Assembly (NCBI GenBank): GCA_009809945.1
Contig: WTPW01000445.1
Location: forward strand, 355,577 to 419,576
Reading direction: 5' to 3'
DNA: 64,000 nt
From: Gigaspora margarita
Lineage: Eukaryota; Glomeromycota; Glomeromycetes; Diversisporales; Gigasporaceae
Shown here: positions 22,181-32,639 of the stretch, piece after piece
Layout of the letters: every line of letters starts with the position of its first letter
Position numbering within the stretch: the first letter of the stretch is position 1
Notes under the pieces: generated by a model
Database searches by the model: none
What the model was told of the DNA's origin: nothing
Seen by the model: the letters and a program-made list of their open reading frames with translations, nothing else
Translations under genes and position numbers: made by a program

Positions 22181-22837
22181 TTGCAAATTAACAAAGTACT
22201 AGTTAAAACTATATTAGATACCGCCTCCAATTGTAATATTATAGGCAGGGGTTTAGTAGATGTACTAGGCTTAGAGATTGATACTTCCTGTAAAGAAGAA
22301 GCAAAACTATTAATCTCTTTTCCATCTGAAAAATCGGCAGATAATTTAACCATAGAAGATAGCATGACAATATTAGGAAGAATCCATAAAATAAATCCTT
22401 CTTTCCGATCCAAAGACAATAAATGGAAACAGGTAGAAGTTAACGATATTTTAGTTCCCAATAAACCCGAATTTGCACATGTACTGTTATTAGGTTCACC
22501 TTGGATCCATGTAAATACGACAGAAATTAATTTTCCCGACCATATTCTCATATTGCTTGATGGAACTGATGTATTATTGGATATTCCACAAGAGCTCCCG
22601 CCACCAAAACAAATATCCATACCAGTAAAAGAATATTTCAAGATGATAAAATATTATATAATAGCATTGGGTGAAAATAATAACGAAATATACCTTAAGG
22701 AACACTTCCTCCGTGGATTGTCTTGTGATAACCAGTTAGAAGCCAGAAGATGCGGAACAGGCCTGTCATTAGATGAGCTAGTTGCAAAGTTAAGCAAAAT
22801 TGAGAATATCCGGAAAACGAATGATATATGTGCCTAA
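22181..22837 (+). CDS. Retropepsin-like protein, 218 residues
   Basis: VLVKTILDTASNCNIIGRGL has the D-T-(A/G)-(S/A) signature of retropepsins, followed by LGLEID and a further strand-rich region including VLLLGSPWIHV, similar to the second half of a protease fold. The C-terminal ~70 residues (ISIPVKEYFKM onward) are unassigned. It is the plus-strand partner of a divergent pair with 21714-22091 and ends 60 bp before the F-box gene. The first ATG is uncertain; the frame is open from about 22160. Confidence 0.5.
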   Translation: MQINKVLVKTILDTASNCNIIGRGLVDVLGLEIDTSCKEEAKLLISFPSEKSADNLTIEDSMTILGRIHKINPSFRSKDNKWKQVEVNDILVPNKPEFAHVLLLGSPWIHVNTTEINFPDHILILLDGTDVLLDIPQELPPPKQISIPVKEYFKMIKYYIIALGENNNEIYLKEHFLRGLSCDNQLEARRCGTGLSLDELVAKLSKIENIRKTNDICA

Positions 22838-22898
22838 ATTAAATATCCGAACATTAGCTTTTTTTTCGATTAAAGATATATATTATACATTCTAGAGA

Positions 22899-23807
22899 AT
22901 GGCGCAACTATTGCGGAGCAATGACCCAAAGGGTCTAAATATTTTTGATTTACCAGAATTACTAGAACAGATCTTATATTATTTAGAAATTGATCGATCC
23001 CTCTATCCCGCTTTGTTTGTCAACCACTTTTGGTACCACTGCGGTGCTCCTATTCTATGGTGTCGCATTGAGTTTATCAACAAAGATTATCAGCAGAGTC
23101 AGCGTGCCTTAAATATGTCTCAGGTTCTTACTCGGCGATTGATAAACTTTAAAAGAGTTATGCATAGAAAAATAAAACCACTCTATTGCTCCAAGATGGT
23201 ATATCTCAGATTAGAGGGGTTAAAAATCTCCGATATGTTGATTAGTACTATTCTACGCTCATGCCCAGAAATACGCACTCTCATTCTTGAAAAAAGTAAG
23301 GGTTTTAGTAATATACCGATTATAGAAATTGCGAGATTTTCTCTGAAACTACAACATCTGAGTCTTAATTCGTGTAAATGTCTCACCAATCGATGTATCA
23401 CTGAAATTGCTCGCTCATGCCCAAAACTTAGACATCTTGAGCTTGGCAACTGTTCAATTGGTAATAAAGCTGTCGAGAAAATAGCCTGCAACTGTATTAA
23501 TCTGAAATATCTTAGTTTGGAGGGATGTAAAGGGATTAGCGAAGAAGTAATAAAGAAACTCAATTCAAAAATTAAAATTAAACATCCAGATTATTCCGAT
23601 GATGAATTCTCAGTTTCTGATCTACCTCCACTTATTCTAGATCCATTAAGGGTATCTCGAAGTGTTATCTTTACCAGTGGACCTAATAGAATGGTTTTAA
23701 CCAATACATTAAATGTAACAAATCTTATTTCTGCAATTAGAGTATCATCAGAATTGACTGATTCAGAACGAATTAATTTATTAAATAGTCTTATTCGAGC
23801 TATATAA
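22899..23807 (+). CDS. F-box/leucine-rich-repeat protein (AMN1/FBXL-like), 302 residues
   Basis: An F-box lies at about residues 17-60 (IFDLPELLEQILYYLEIDRS, then LFVNHFWYHCGAPILW). It is followed by five to six cysteine-containing LRRs at about 100-230, with the LxLxxCxxITxxxIxxIAxxC rhythm (LQHLSLNSCKCLTN, LRHLELGNCSIGN, LKYLSLEGCKGIS). F-box proteins recruit substrates to SCF ubiquitin ligases through Skp1; LRRs bind the substrate. The C-terminal 70 residues are unique. Such families are greatly expanded in Glomeromycotina. Inside this element it looks like captured host cargo and is apparently whole. Confidence 0.85.
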   Translation: MAQLLRSNDPKGLNIFDLPELLEQILYYLEIDRSLYPALFVNHFWYHCGAPILWCRIEFINKDYQQSQRALNMSQVLTRRLINFKRVMHRKIKPLYCSKMVYLRLEGLKISDMLISTILRSCPEIRTLILEKSKGFSNIPIIEIARFSLKLQHLSLNSCKCLTNRCITEIARSCPKLRHLELGNCSIGNKAVEKIACNCINLKYLSLEGCKGISEEVIKKLNSKIKIKHPDYSDDEFSVSDLPPLILDPLRVSRSVIFTSGPNRMVLTNTLNVTNLISAIRVSSELTDSERINLLNSLIRAI

Positions 23808-23828
23808 AACATAATATAAATTATCATC

Positions 23829-24038
23829 ATGAAAGTGAAGATAGACAAAGCTAAAGTAGGATCACGAAAGGTTAATTGTCATCTTGAACCAGGATTTTTG
23901 GGGGTCTCTATGTGTACTGATAAGCTCCTCAAGAAAATCGGTAATAAAATTAGCAGAAAGTTGACTCCCGAAGAAAAAGATAGTAAATTCGTCAGAGAAG
24001 AAACATTCGAATATATAAAATACCTTGAAACATTATAA
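23829..24038 (+). CDS. Hypothetical basic protein, 69 residues
   Basis: Begins MKVKIDKAKVGSRK and is lysine-rich throughout, with CHLEPGFLGVSMCTDKLLKK. Only 21 bp separate it from the F-box gene stop, so a small independent gene or a downstream exon are both possible. No family recognised. Confidence 0.35.
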   Translation: MKVKIDKAKVGSRKVNCHLEPGFLGVSMCTDKLLKKIGNKISRKLTPEEKDSKFVREETFEYIKYLETL

Positions 24039-24162
24039 GGTTTCATTCACCATATTAATCATTTTTCGATACCCTTAAGCTAAAATTTTTATTCACAATT
24101 GCCAGTGAAGATCTAACAATCCTGTCTCATACTTATTAAATAAAAAGTCTTAGCTAATAAAA

Positions 24163-24730
24163 ATGCTCAATATTCAAGATATTGTTAAAGAATGGACAAA
24201 AAATAATTATGCCCAATACATGTTAACCGAATATGGTTTAAACTATATCAACAATCTAAAAACACCAGAAGCTTGGTTACGATTTGCAAAGTATCATCCA
24301 CCCAAATATATACGTAGATATTTATTTATTCCTGGATATGAAATTAATAGTAAGAATCATTGGGAAAATTTTGTATTCTGAGTAAAAAACAATCTAACCA
24401 GAAATGAATATATTTCTGGCAACTCTAGTTCCGAAAAGACATTGCTTCACAATAAATTTAGGGATTATAAAATTCAAGTAGCATATTTTAAAACCTTGTA
24501 TATAAAATATCGATCAGCAACTATCATCCAGTGAACATATCGTTTATGGAAAAAGCGAATAAACTCTGCTAAAGTAATCCAGTATGCAGTAATTAAATAG
24601 CTTTATCAGTTGATGGACCATTTGTAAAATATGCTAAAGATCGGTATTATCAAAATGCTAATAAACTTGAGGCAACTCGGAAGTTTTTTTGTTGATCCAC
24701 AATGCGTGTACTTCTGTGTGACAAAAAGAA
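24163..24730 (+). CDS. Hypothetical protein region with IQ-motif-like segment
   Basis: The first 72 residues (24163-24381) include KTPEAWLRFAKYHPPKYIRR and YLFIPGYEI. The following DNA still shows coding character, including two IQ-motif-like stretches (SATIIQ..YRLWKK and AKVIQYA), which in other proteins bind calmodulin-like light chains. The region as a whole looks decayed. Similar phrases (TIIQRR) end the 37920-38471 protein. Confidence 0.35.
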
Positions 24731-24940
24731 TATAAATTAGCTAACTTGTTCTAAACATGTGCACTGATCGGTGCTAGCTGAATTTTTTACGAAAATTTCA
24801 TGCAATTGCTAAGGAGAAAGCTTTGGAAATAATAGAAACCCCTCTCCAGTAAACTGAATTTTCTTTACCCCCATTTCATCATACTTTGGTAATATCACAC
24901 CTGGATCATCTTCTAAGGGACCGTGAAATTTCTCAAACTT

Positions 24941-25365
24941 TCAGAGATACGCTCTTGCATTTTCATCAGCCTCTTCCGCCCTTTCTTGGTTAGAATATCC
25001 AATAATACCAAGTTCATCCTGAATTGTCACTATATCGTCTTCTAAGTATAAAAGCAAATCAAATAATCTAATTGGTTTATCTGAAGAGGCTTTATCCCTT
25101 CTAAGTTCTGCTTCTAAAACGGGATTGATATCTATACCAAGTTTCCCCTGTATAGGTATTAAATCCCCCACCAATTCTAACAACAATTCATATGAATCAG
25201 CAAGTTTTTTCACTTTCTTGCTCTCTGATACTGCTGTTTGATTTATATTACTATTAATACCAAGTTTTTTCTGAATAGCTATTATATCCTTTTTTTATAT
25301 AAAAACACCTCATATAATTGAGGAAAATTTTCACTCAGATCAGTTTTATTATTAGTATTACTTGT
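24941..25365 (-). pseudogene. Three-repeat helical protein, part of the element
   Basis: Three diverged copies of a ~40-residue unit carry the pattern LLLYLxDDIVxIQxELGI: one near the upstream end (IIAIQKKLGINS), then GDLIPIQGKLGID and EDDIVTIQDELGI. The tail is acidic (EERAEEADENA-like). The repeat implies a helical bundle or coiled-coil scaffold. The upstream region (25411-25520) resembles that of the F-box gene at 27295. The function is unknown. Confidence 0.4.
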
Positions 25366-25410
25366 CATGATTGTTATAATGTGGTAATATAATTAATGCA
25401 GAAAATAATG

Positions 25411-25520
25411 TATAAATATATAAATTAAGTGCATATAGCAAATTCAATCTGAAAATGATTATAACTGCGAAATCTAATCGCGTTATAATGGGCCTCAGGG
25501 GAGCGGTGTCATGTGTTTTA
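25411..25520 (-). promoter_or_regulatory. Upstream region shared with the 27295 F-box gene
   Basis: AATTCAATCTGAAAATGATT, ATAACTGCGAAATC and GTGTCATGTGT recur in the same order at 27285-27490, upstream of another minus-strand gene. Two unrelated genes with related upstream DNA suggest a duplicated promoter or a segmental duplication. Core motifs are not identified. Confidence 0.5.
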
Positions 25521-26060
25521 AATCGATGAGTCAGAGATCAGCCCGTGGGACATACAAAACTAGCGATAGAAAAAAAAGTTGGTTTATTGATCAAGATTAA
25601 TAATGCGTAATGTATCTGAAAAATAGTGAAGACTGGTGTGATCTCGATCCAATAAAACCCCGAAAGAATCATGTTCATGTTAAAAAGAAAAAGTTGACTC
25701 TTCTATCAGAAAACATTGTAAAAATAAGCATACCAACTGTGTCTGCATTCCAGAGTAGTGATCTATCTAATCAACTATAACAACTGGTGCAAGTGGAAGG
25801 TCTTTGAATCTTTTTTCGATGTGGGCCTTTTTCCTCTCCAGTTCGAAAAAAGAAAAATAGCTTATCTGTCTGTTGACAATTACCTGCTAACTATATATAT
25901 CTGGCTTCGAGTGATTTATCAGGAGAAGGCGGGTTAATATCTTCGATAGATGTGAAAGCTTTTAATCAAAATGCATCTCAATAATATTTGGAAATCAGTT
26001 CATTCTATAGAAAATGATATAGAGTACAATTGAGAAAAAATTCATAACTTACATATCAGA
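25521..26060. other. Gap without recognised gene
   Basis: Fragments with weak coding look (KKKLTLLSENIVKISIPTVS-like on plus) but no convincing frame. Nothing else seen. Confidence 0.3.
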
Positions 26061-26069
26061 TTATGCTGA

Positions 26070-27295
26070 TTATAAAGTGGATGGGATCGTATAATATCCA
26101 CCTATATCTAAATCTGGGTCTAACATATCTAATGCCTCTTTGCTGATATTTACACAATTTTTTAACCCGAGATATTTTAGATTGGATAAATGCTGAGTGA
26201 TATCTTTAATGGCTGTATCAGTTATAAGTTCACAAAATCCTAATTCAAGCTTCTGAATCTTAGAACACATTTTTGTCAATTTAGAAATAGACTTATCGGT
26301 AATGGATACTGATCCGTAAAGATTGAGATATTCTATATTATGACATGATTGTGCTATTGCTTCTACTGCCATATCTGTAACATTGCAGAATTCGAGGTTG
26401 AAATGAGAAATGTTTGGACATGATCGCACAATAATACATATCGTTTCATCATTAATAAATCCCAGGGAATTGAGTGCAAGATGTTCCAGATTAAGACATT
26501 GTGCAATTTGTCTGATACCTATATCAGTTACTTTATTGCAATTTCTAAGATCTAATTTTCTTAGATCCGGTACGAATCTACAAGAGCATGGATTGTGGCA
26601 TCAGTAAGCTTCGTGCAGTTATTAAAATTTAAAAATTGGATATTGGGATTAAATCGTGTAATTTCGCGTATAGATTTATTAGAAATACAACTTTTACCTC
26701 CGCTTATTCCTAGATGCCTTAAGTAGTAGCAAGATCTCGCAATTTCATAGATAGACTTGTCGGTAATATTTCTGCCCCAACTAATTTCCAAATACTGTAA
26801 TTTAGAACATCTATTTGCGAGTTCGATAATAGAATGATCAGTTAACCCCCCGTTGTTAAAAACATTAAGATGAATTAAGTTAGGATATGCTCGAGAAATC
26901 TTGAATAATACTGTATCATTGTATCCATAACTTTGTTTAAAATCAAGATGGATTATATTTGGAAATATTTCGATAAATTTCCCAAGTACCTTATTTGAGA
27001 GTTTATGATAGTGTGAAATTTTGAGATAATGCACACTTGAGCCATAAGTCAGCCTTGAATTTTTGCGTACTATCTTTAAAAACTTTTTCAATTGTATTTC
27101 ATATTCCTCTCCAAAGGCACCCCCATCCCCTATCAATTCGATGTGATACCATAAAATTGGGCTGGAGCACATAGACCAGAGTCTAGAAACGAACAAGGCG
27201 GGATATAATGCTTTATCTTCAGCTAAGAAATTAAAAATTTTTGTTAATAATTCGGGTAATGTAAGTGGCATAGTAAATAATACGTAAATATACAA
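26070..27295 (-). pseudogene. F-box/LRR protein (AMN1-like), second copy in the element
   Basis: The N-terminal F-box is MPLTLPELLTKIFNFLAEDK followed by LFVSRLWSMCSSPILW, close to the one at 22899. At least nine cysteine-type LRRs follow (LIHLNVFNNGGLTD, LQYLEISWGRNITD, LRHLGISGGKSCIS, IEYLNLYGSVSITD, LKYLGLKNCVNIS). The full region matches the usual ~400-residue length of this family. It encodes an SCF ubiquitin-ligase substrate receptor type. It is on the opposite strand from the first F-box gene and more LRR-rich, so not a simple recent duplicate. It appears broken; likely host-derived cargo. Confidence 0.8.
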
Positions 27296-28407
27296 ATTGA
27301 GTGACTATATCAAATGAATAAAAATTCAATCTGAGAATAATTATAACCACATCGTAACCGCGAAATCACATCATGTTATAGGGCAGGCACGAAGTTTCAT
27401 TTCTTCTGAAATAAGCCCATGACTCTCTGAGTCACCCCTATGGGCCTGCAAAGCAATAATAAGCATCAAGGGAGTGATGTCATGTGTAAATCCAACAAAA
27501 GCAAATCTTAGTCTGGGTCATGATCCCATTAAGTCACATGCACTGCTGATGTCATGCGTGTCTTGGATACATCAATCAATCGCCATAAAATAATATTCGT
27601 ATTATGTTTTTGCTCAAACTTTCTAGCATATTCTTAGTAGCATATACATAGTACTTGGTCTATATATTGAAGTTACTACTGAAGTTCCTAATAAGGGATG
27701 ATATGTTAGCTTTGCTACTTCTACTAATAAAATGGAATAAATTTGTTAATGATCAATGATATGATTTTACCCCTAAATATAATTGGGCTGGACAAAATTA
27801 AATCTGACGTCTAACCAAAATTGAATAATATTACACAAGCCAGGTTCTAGATATCGTGTATATTAATCAGGGTCTTGATGTGACGGTTATCATTATAATT
27901 GTAATAATTCATCATATCTACTAGATTTTTTTCATATAAAATGAAATAAATTTGTAAATGATCGATAATAAGTAACCATGCCGTTAAAGTGACGAAATGA
28001 GTAATGGTTATCGCTGTAATTGTTATTATTTACTGAATCTACTAGTTTACATATACATCACACTTTACCTCTATTACCCAGACCATGTATTATCATGTCT
28101 TTTAGATCTGGGACCTCTATCCTCAAATGAATTTTCATCTTTATTCTTTGATGATGAATCAATGTTTTTTCTAGCAAGTTCGAGCCACTACAAGTAAAAT
28201 TACTGAAATAGAAATTAAAACACAAAATTTTGTATAAAAGAAGCGATTTTTCTCTCATCGCAACCCCTTCTACAAAATTTTTTGAAAAAATAAAGAATCG
28301 TGATATAATTAATAAAAGTTTATAAAAGCAAATCCTTTTAAAATAAAAATACTTAGCTCTAATTAAATCTCCACAGATAATTCTCTAACTTGATCTTCTT
28401 TGCATAA
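27296..28407. other. Intergenic region with promoter-like duplicate and local repeat
   Basis: 27285-27490 duplicates the upstream DNA of the 25365 gene. Around 27690-28020 a ~120-bp segment occurs twice in diverged form (TAAAATGGAATAAATTTGTTAATGATCAATGAT and AAAATGAAATAAATTTGTAAATGATCGATAAT, followed by AGTAATGGTTAT-like sequence; each is quoted in part). No gene recognised; short frames at 27997-28258 lack coding character. Confidence 0.4.
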
Positions 28408-28851
28408 ATGTATTCATTCAACAACACCTTGGGTAATATGCCTTTTATAGTTCTTCCTGCTTTTTTTTTATTTCTCACAGTGATATTNCCNGAAAATATC
28501 TACTTATATGTAGNGGTCATNATTATATGGTTCTTTTTGTGTGATATTAGAAATAAAATNNCCAACGAATCAAACTCTCGTGATACCAAGATCAACACTA
28601 CCATTGCTAAAGAAATCATCAAGATTAGAGCCGAAATTAATAATGATCTTACTGCAAAAATAAATTNCNGTGATGCTAATTATGCAACGGAAGCACAGAA
28701 TATCATTNCCATGATTAATGANNCNTATNAGAAATATAACGAAATCAAACNTGTTCTAGAAACCTACCATAATAATTTTAATCAAATTGTTAACGAATTC
28801 GAAACAATCAGAAGAACTATTACAACACTCCAAGACGAAATCAATCAATGA
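28408..28851 (+). CDS. Membrane-anchored coiled-coil protein, 147 residues
   Basis: Two hydrophobic segments at about residues 12-26 (FIVLPAFFLFLTVI) and 31-45 (IYLYV..IIWFFLC) are followed by a long helical coiled coil (IAKEIIKIRAEINNDLTAKI ... IRRTITTLQDEINQ). The arrangement would place a coiled coil on one side of a membrane. Several ambiguous bases fall in it, so individual residues are uncertain. It is 18 bp upstream of the next gene on the same strand. Function unknown; minor virion or membrane proteins of large DNA elements can look like this, but that is only a possibility. Confidence 0.5.
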   Translation: MYSFNNTLGNMPFIVLPAFFLFLTVIXXENIYLYVXVXIIWFFLCDIRNKXXNESNSRDTKINTTIAKEIIKIRAEINNDLTAKINXXDANYATEAQNIIXMINXXYXKYNEIKXVLETYHNNFNQIVNEFETIRRTITTLQDEINQ

Positions 28852-28869
28852 TACTCCCTTATCCAAAGC

Positions 28870-29190
28870 ATGAGCAGAAGAGGATCTGATCAACAAAGTG
28901 AAGCATCATCATCATCATCTATACGATCATCAAATTCTACAGGATCTGGTCGAATTCAATATTCAAATATTAGCTCAACCATCTGGAACCACTTTAAAGA
29001 AGTATTTGATCAAGAAAGGAACGCAAGAAATCTCACCTTTGATAAAATGTGTAACAGGATAGAGGCATGCATCCAAGACCTTGGTGGTAAAATTAAAACA
29101 GCAACAATTAAAAATTTTTATAATAATAGCACTAGTTGTAAAAGTTCTACACTTAATGATATAGGTAGATGGTTAGATAACATGGAGTAG
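28870..29190 (+). CDS. Small protein with Ser-rich N-terminus and helical C-domain
   Basis: The 106 residues start with a Ser-rich stretch (residues 5-30). An ordered domain follows: IWNHFKEVFDQERNARNLTF, IEACIQDLG, TIKNFYNNSTS, STLNDIGRWLDN. The last part has the spacing of a lambda-Cro/XRE-like helix-turn-helix (xxTIKNFYNxxTSxSxSTLNDIGRWL), so a DNA-binding regulator is conceivable. The frame is whole. Confidence 0.45.
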   Translation: MSRRGSDQQSEASSSSSIRSSNSTGSGRIQYSNISSTIWNHFKEVFDQERNARNLTFDKMCNRIEACIQDLGGKIKTATIKNFYNNSTSCKSSTLNDIGRWLDNME

Positions 29191-29328
29191 TGGGAAGGAA
29201 CTGCTATCTTATGGTCTAGGGGCCAGCAGGCATGGTCTTCATGCTATATTCCTCCCTTTAAACGTCTGCTACTCTAATATTCATATATCTACAAATTAAT
29301 AAAGTTATATTTGAGATTTGATTTTTAA

Positions 29329-29523
29329 ATGCGTTCATTCACCAAGAATTTTATTTACCTTGTTATTAGAAAAATCGAATTACATTTAATGCTATACAAC
29401 GGTAACGGAATCGATCAAATAACTGTTACATTAGAAAATCCTTACGAGGTTTGTATCATAGCTATAAAAAAATTATCCATGTATAATAAAATTTTTATTT
29501 GTCGATTTATATTAATTTATTAA
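29329..29523 (+). CDS. Hypothetical basic protein, 64 residues
   Basis: MRSFTKNFIYLVIRKIELHL then a short strand-rich segment. Its stop overlaps the start region of the next small gene by spacing of only one base, as in a compact viral-like gene cluster. Not recognised; may be spurious. Confidence 0.3.
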   Translation: MRSFTKNFIYLVIRKIELHLMLYNGNGIDQITVTLENPYEVCIIAIKKLSMYNKIFICRFILIY

Positions 29524-29524
29524 A

Positions 29525-29686
29525 ATGCCTACAAGATTAAGACCTGATGTGACTTATTTATCTCCTCATGATATTATTGCTTCCAGAAATATGCCCAATG
29601 CTATGCAAGTTTTGTCAAAGAAATATCGCATGTCATATACACGCATCTATAAAGTTTGGGATTTTGTTGTGACAATAAATAATTAA
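29525..29686 (+). CDS. Small helix-turn-helix protein, 53 residues
   Basis: YLSPHDIIASRNMPNAMQVL followed by SKKYRMSYTRIYKVWDF forms a homeodomain-like helix-turn-helix. It is clearly related to the N-terminal domain of the minus-strand protein at 45057-45503 (YLSPEAIEEIIQSRG, MADKYSTSTRRIYEIWK). Probably a short DNA-binding regulator encoded by the element; the partner of it is unknown. Frame whole. Confidence 0.55.
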   Translation: MPTRLRPDVTYLSPHDIIASRNMPNAMQVLSKKYRMSYTRIYKVWDFVVTINN

Positions 29687-29689
29687 TAC

Positions 29690-30260
29690 AAATTGGAGCG
29701 GATCAGATATGGTAATACCAATTTACCACGTAATTTTTGTCTGCATATAAAATTTGATGTATCACCTTGCAAGGCTTATTATGTATAACTTATTTGTGAG
29801 ATGAGGCACAATTTCAAAGTGCCATTTGTCTGGAATTAGTACCTAACCAAAGTCAGTCAATTAGCCCATGCCACATATGTTCTGAATCGAAGGTTTACAT
29901 TAGTCTGCAGACAATAGTATAGATGTCATCACGGGCTAGATCTCGAATCTTGTATTTATTTTTCGCATGTATTAATAAAAAGTTTTCTTGGTAAAAAGGC
30001 CCATTATACAAATAATAGGTTTCGGCATAACCTACATATTTTTACCAATTTCTTGGATGAGGCGCATAAGAAAAGCATTGGTGATGAAATAATGTGACGC
30101 ATGTAAGAGAATAGGTTAATAAAGTTAACTCAATAGTCCCCACTAATCGCAAGTTACATTGTAAAAAATCGCATAAAAATAAAAAATTGGGAGCCCAGCA
30201 GACCCCCCTTCTTTATTTATAAAAATTATTATTGCCGGAATGACAATATACAAATAAAGA
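29690..30260. other. Non-coding stretch
   Basis: No coding frame. Contains a repeated AGATGAGGC(A/G)CA / GGATGAGGCGCATAAG word pair and an AT-rich tail. Nothing assignable. Confidence 0.35.
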
Positions 30261-30268
30261 AATTATAT

Positions 30269-30645
30269 TTATTTTTCGTTTAGAAATTTTCGAAGTAATA
30301 AACTGTCATTAGATTTTGTTTTCAAAGTTACACTATCAATTATCTTTGTTCCATCTTTTCGTATTTCTTCATGCTTTCCTAATATTAATGAAATAAAAAA
30401 CTTAATACTGAAAAATATCGCTTTAGTAAAGTTGGCAAACAAATAGATAGAGTTTTCTTACTAATTAGAATAGTTTCCGTAGGTTTTGGTTTAGAGGGTG
30501 TTGGGTTATTAGTCATGGGAGTGGTAGTGTCATTAGTCGTGGTGATGGTAGTAGTGGTGGTGGTGTCATTAGTCGTGGGGGTGGTATCATTGGTTGTGGG
30601 GGTAGTATTATCGTTAGTGGATATTTTACGTTTCTAAATAAAACA
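30269..30645 (-). pseudogene. Thr/Asn/Pro-rich low-complexity plus hydrophobic protein remnant
   Basis: On the minus strand 30480-30640 encodes repeats such as TTNDTTTPTTND then PTPSKPKPTETI. Downstream a second frame reads FANFTKAIFFSIKFFISLIL (a likely membrane segment), then KHEEIRKDGTKIID and a stop at 30269. The parts could be exons of one stalk-plus-membrane protein or unrelated pieces. Confidence is low. Confidence 0.25.
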
Positions 30646-31756
30646 AATATAGTAAGTAAAGTTTCATTTTTATAGACTATTAAATGGTAAAATACATTAC
30701 TTTAAAAATAAATTATGAACGGGCAAAAAAATATGTATTGACAAAAAAATATTATTATAACCCACCCTTAAAAAACAAAAAAAATTGCTTATTTTATACT
30801 TCACATTCGTTAGATCTAGTGAACCTGCCAGAAGAAAAATCACAAGCTTAGTAATTGCATTACCCTAACACAATACCAGATCCCACTTAACATAGCAATT
30901 CCGCTAGGTTATAAGCTCCCAATACTGAATATATTTTGATAGTTTTGGGTGAAATTAAAACCCTTTAGATTCGACGATCGCCCCCGTAAACATGAAGCAG
31001 GGTTAGATCTTCAAGATCTGGGAATTCCAAGTCCCCTATAATATATGAATTTTGATAAAATTACTGATTGGAAACGTTATACTCTTTCCACATATAGGTT
31101 ATTTAAGTCCCATTCGCGCTTACTCTTATCGCAAGATCGTATATACAAGGAAAAGGTTCTAGTCATTATTCGTTTGGTTTGGTGTTAATAAAAAATCGAC
31201 TGTGAGAAATAATTCTGTAGGAAAATGTCACAAAATCTTATACGTACCCAATTTTGTGCGACTATCATCGAGCTGTCCCAAAATTCTGGGTTGGATGCGT
31301 CGGATCTAGGTCAGCGTTTAGCCCTACTTGTTAGCAGGTTTTATAGCAAAATCATCAGCTGGGCATTTTTTACTTAATGAATGGATATGATTTATTAGCA
31401 GTAGTAAAATTTTTTATGATCTTGTGACAAAATTGATCAATTCTGATCCAGCCGACTATGATTCCGATACACTCTGAAGTATGCCGACCGGAATTTTGGG
31501 GACCCTCTGTATGAGTTGACAAATGTTAGTATTAAAATTTTTTTATTGAAAATGAACTTTATTTTTTAACGTTAATTTACCTTTTAAATTTATATGTGGT
31601 TATGTTAAAATAACGCACATATTTGTTTCCCATTTTTATAGTGAATCCAGAAATCGTGTGTTGACTGAACATCTACATGATGACGAAAAGCCACCGCATG
31701 ATTTTTCAACTAGATATAGACGTAAATTATGTATATTTATATCATATAAAAATCTG

Positions 31757-32630
31757 ATTTTTTTTGCTCAATCAGCTGACTTTATTCAAACCAACTGACT
31801 GACTTTATTTACAAATCTGAAAAACATATGGGAATAAGGGCTCGCTATCCTTGCCGGTCTAATATACATTATCAAATACTCCACTACAGCGACATAGATT
31901 TATTACAACACCAAACAAAAGACTACCATTAAAGCCCTGTGTGACCCACAGGTAAAGGGAGTAATCCAAAACAATTCACGGATCAAAATACCCTCATGTG
32001 GCGAGACAACCTTCAGTCTTATCTATAGCTGAAAAGAGAATCGGCATATATGTTCATGCTAATATAAGCGAGGTTTCTTTCTTATTAGGTCTTTGCACTG
32101 CTACTTGCGCCACATGCAACTGGTTCTTGCACTGCCACTTGTAGCCACGGAGCCAAATACAAAAACAGGATCTTGCACTGCTACTGCAGCTGTGGAACCA
32201 AAAAAACAAACAACAGATCCTTGCAGCCGTGGAGCCTGATATAACAAAAAAAAACAACACTGCTTGCCGAATTTGGGTGGGTAAGGGAGGGCGATAGAGC
32301 CAGCCTTCACAAGGCGAGTGATCGCGGAAGGAAAGATAACCTTCTTCACTGAGATCATTGAACTTAAATACTCTTCCATATCACTGGTTCATACTTGGCT
32401 ATAGCCATTATCCCTTACCCCCTATTACCGATCTAACAATAATCATTATGAATTTCAAAATTATATGCAAATCCAAAATTACCTGTACATACAAGTTACA
32501 AAATATTACAACAATAATCAAAGAATAACCATAAAAGGATACATAAAAAAACCTGCCCATGACCAGTCATAAAGTCATCTGATCTCGCAATAATGATCAC
32601 TCTGTCACTTCGTTACAGGCTTTTCAATTC
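31757..32630 (+). mobile_element. Helentron-like repeat, copy C, inserted in the Polinton-like element
   Basis: Starts TTTGCTCAATCAGCTGACTT and ends with AAAGTCATCTGATCTCGCAA plus the stem-loop CTGT...ACAG, as in copies A and B. The minisatellite part is short here (three to four cores, about 32090-32235). Presence inside the Polinton-like element shows the family was active after that element inserted, or travelled with it. Confidence 0.55.
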
Positions 32631-32639
32631 ATCTTACGT

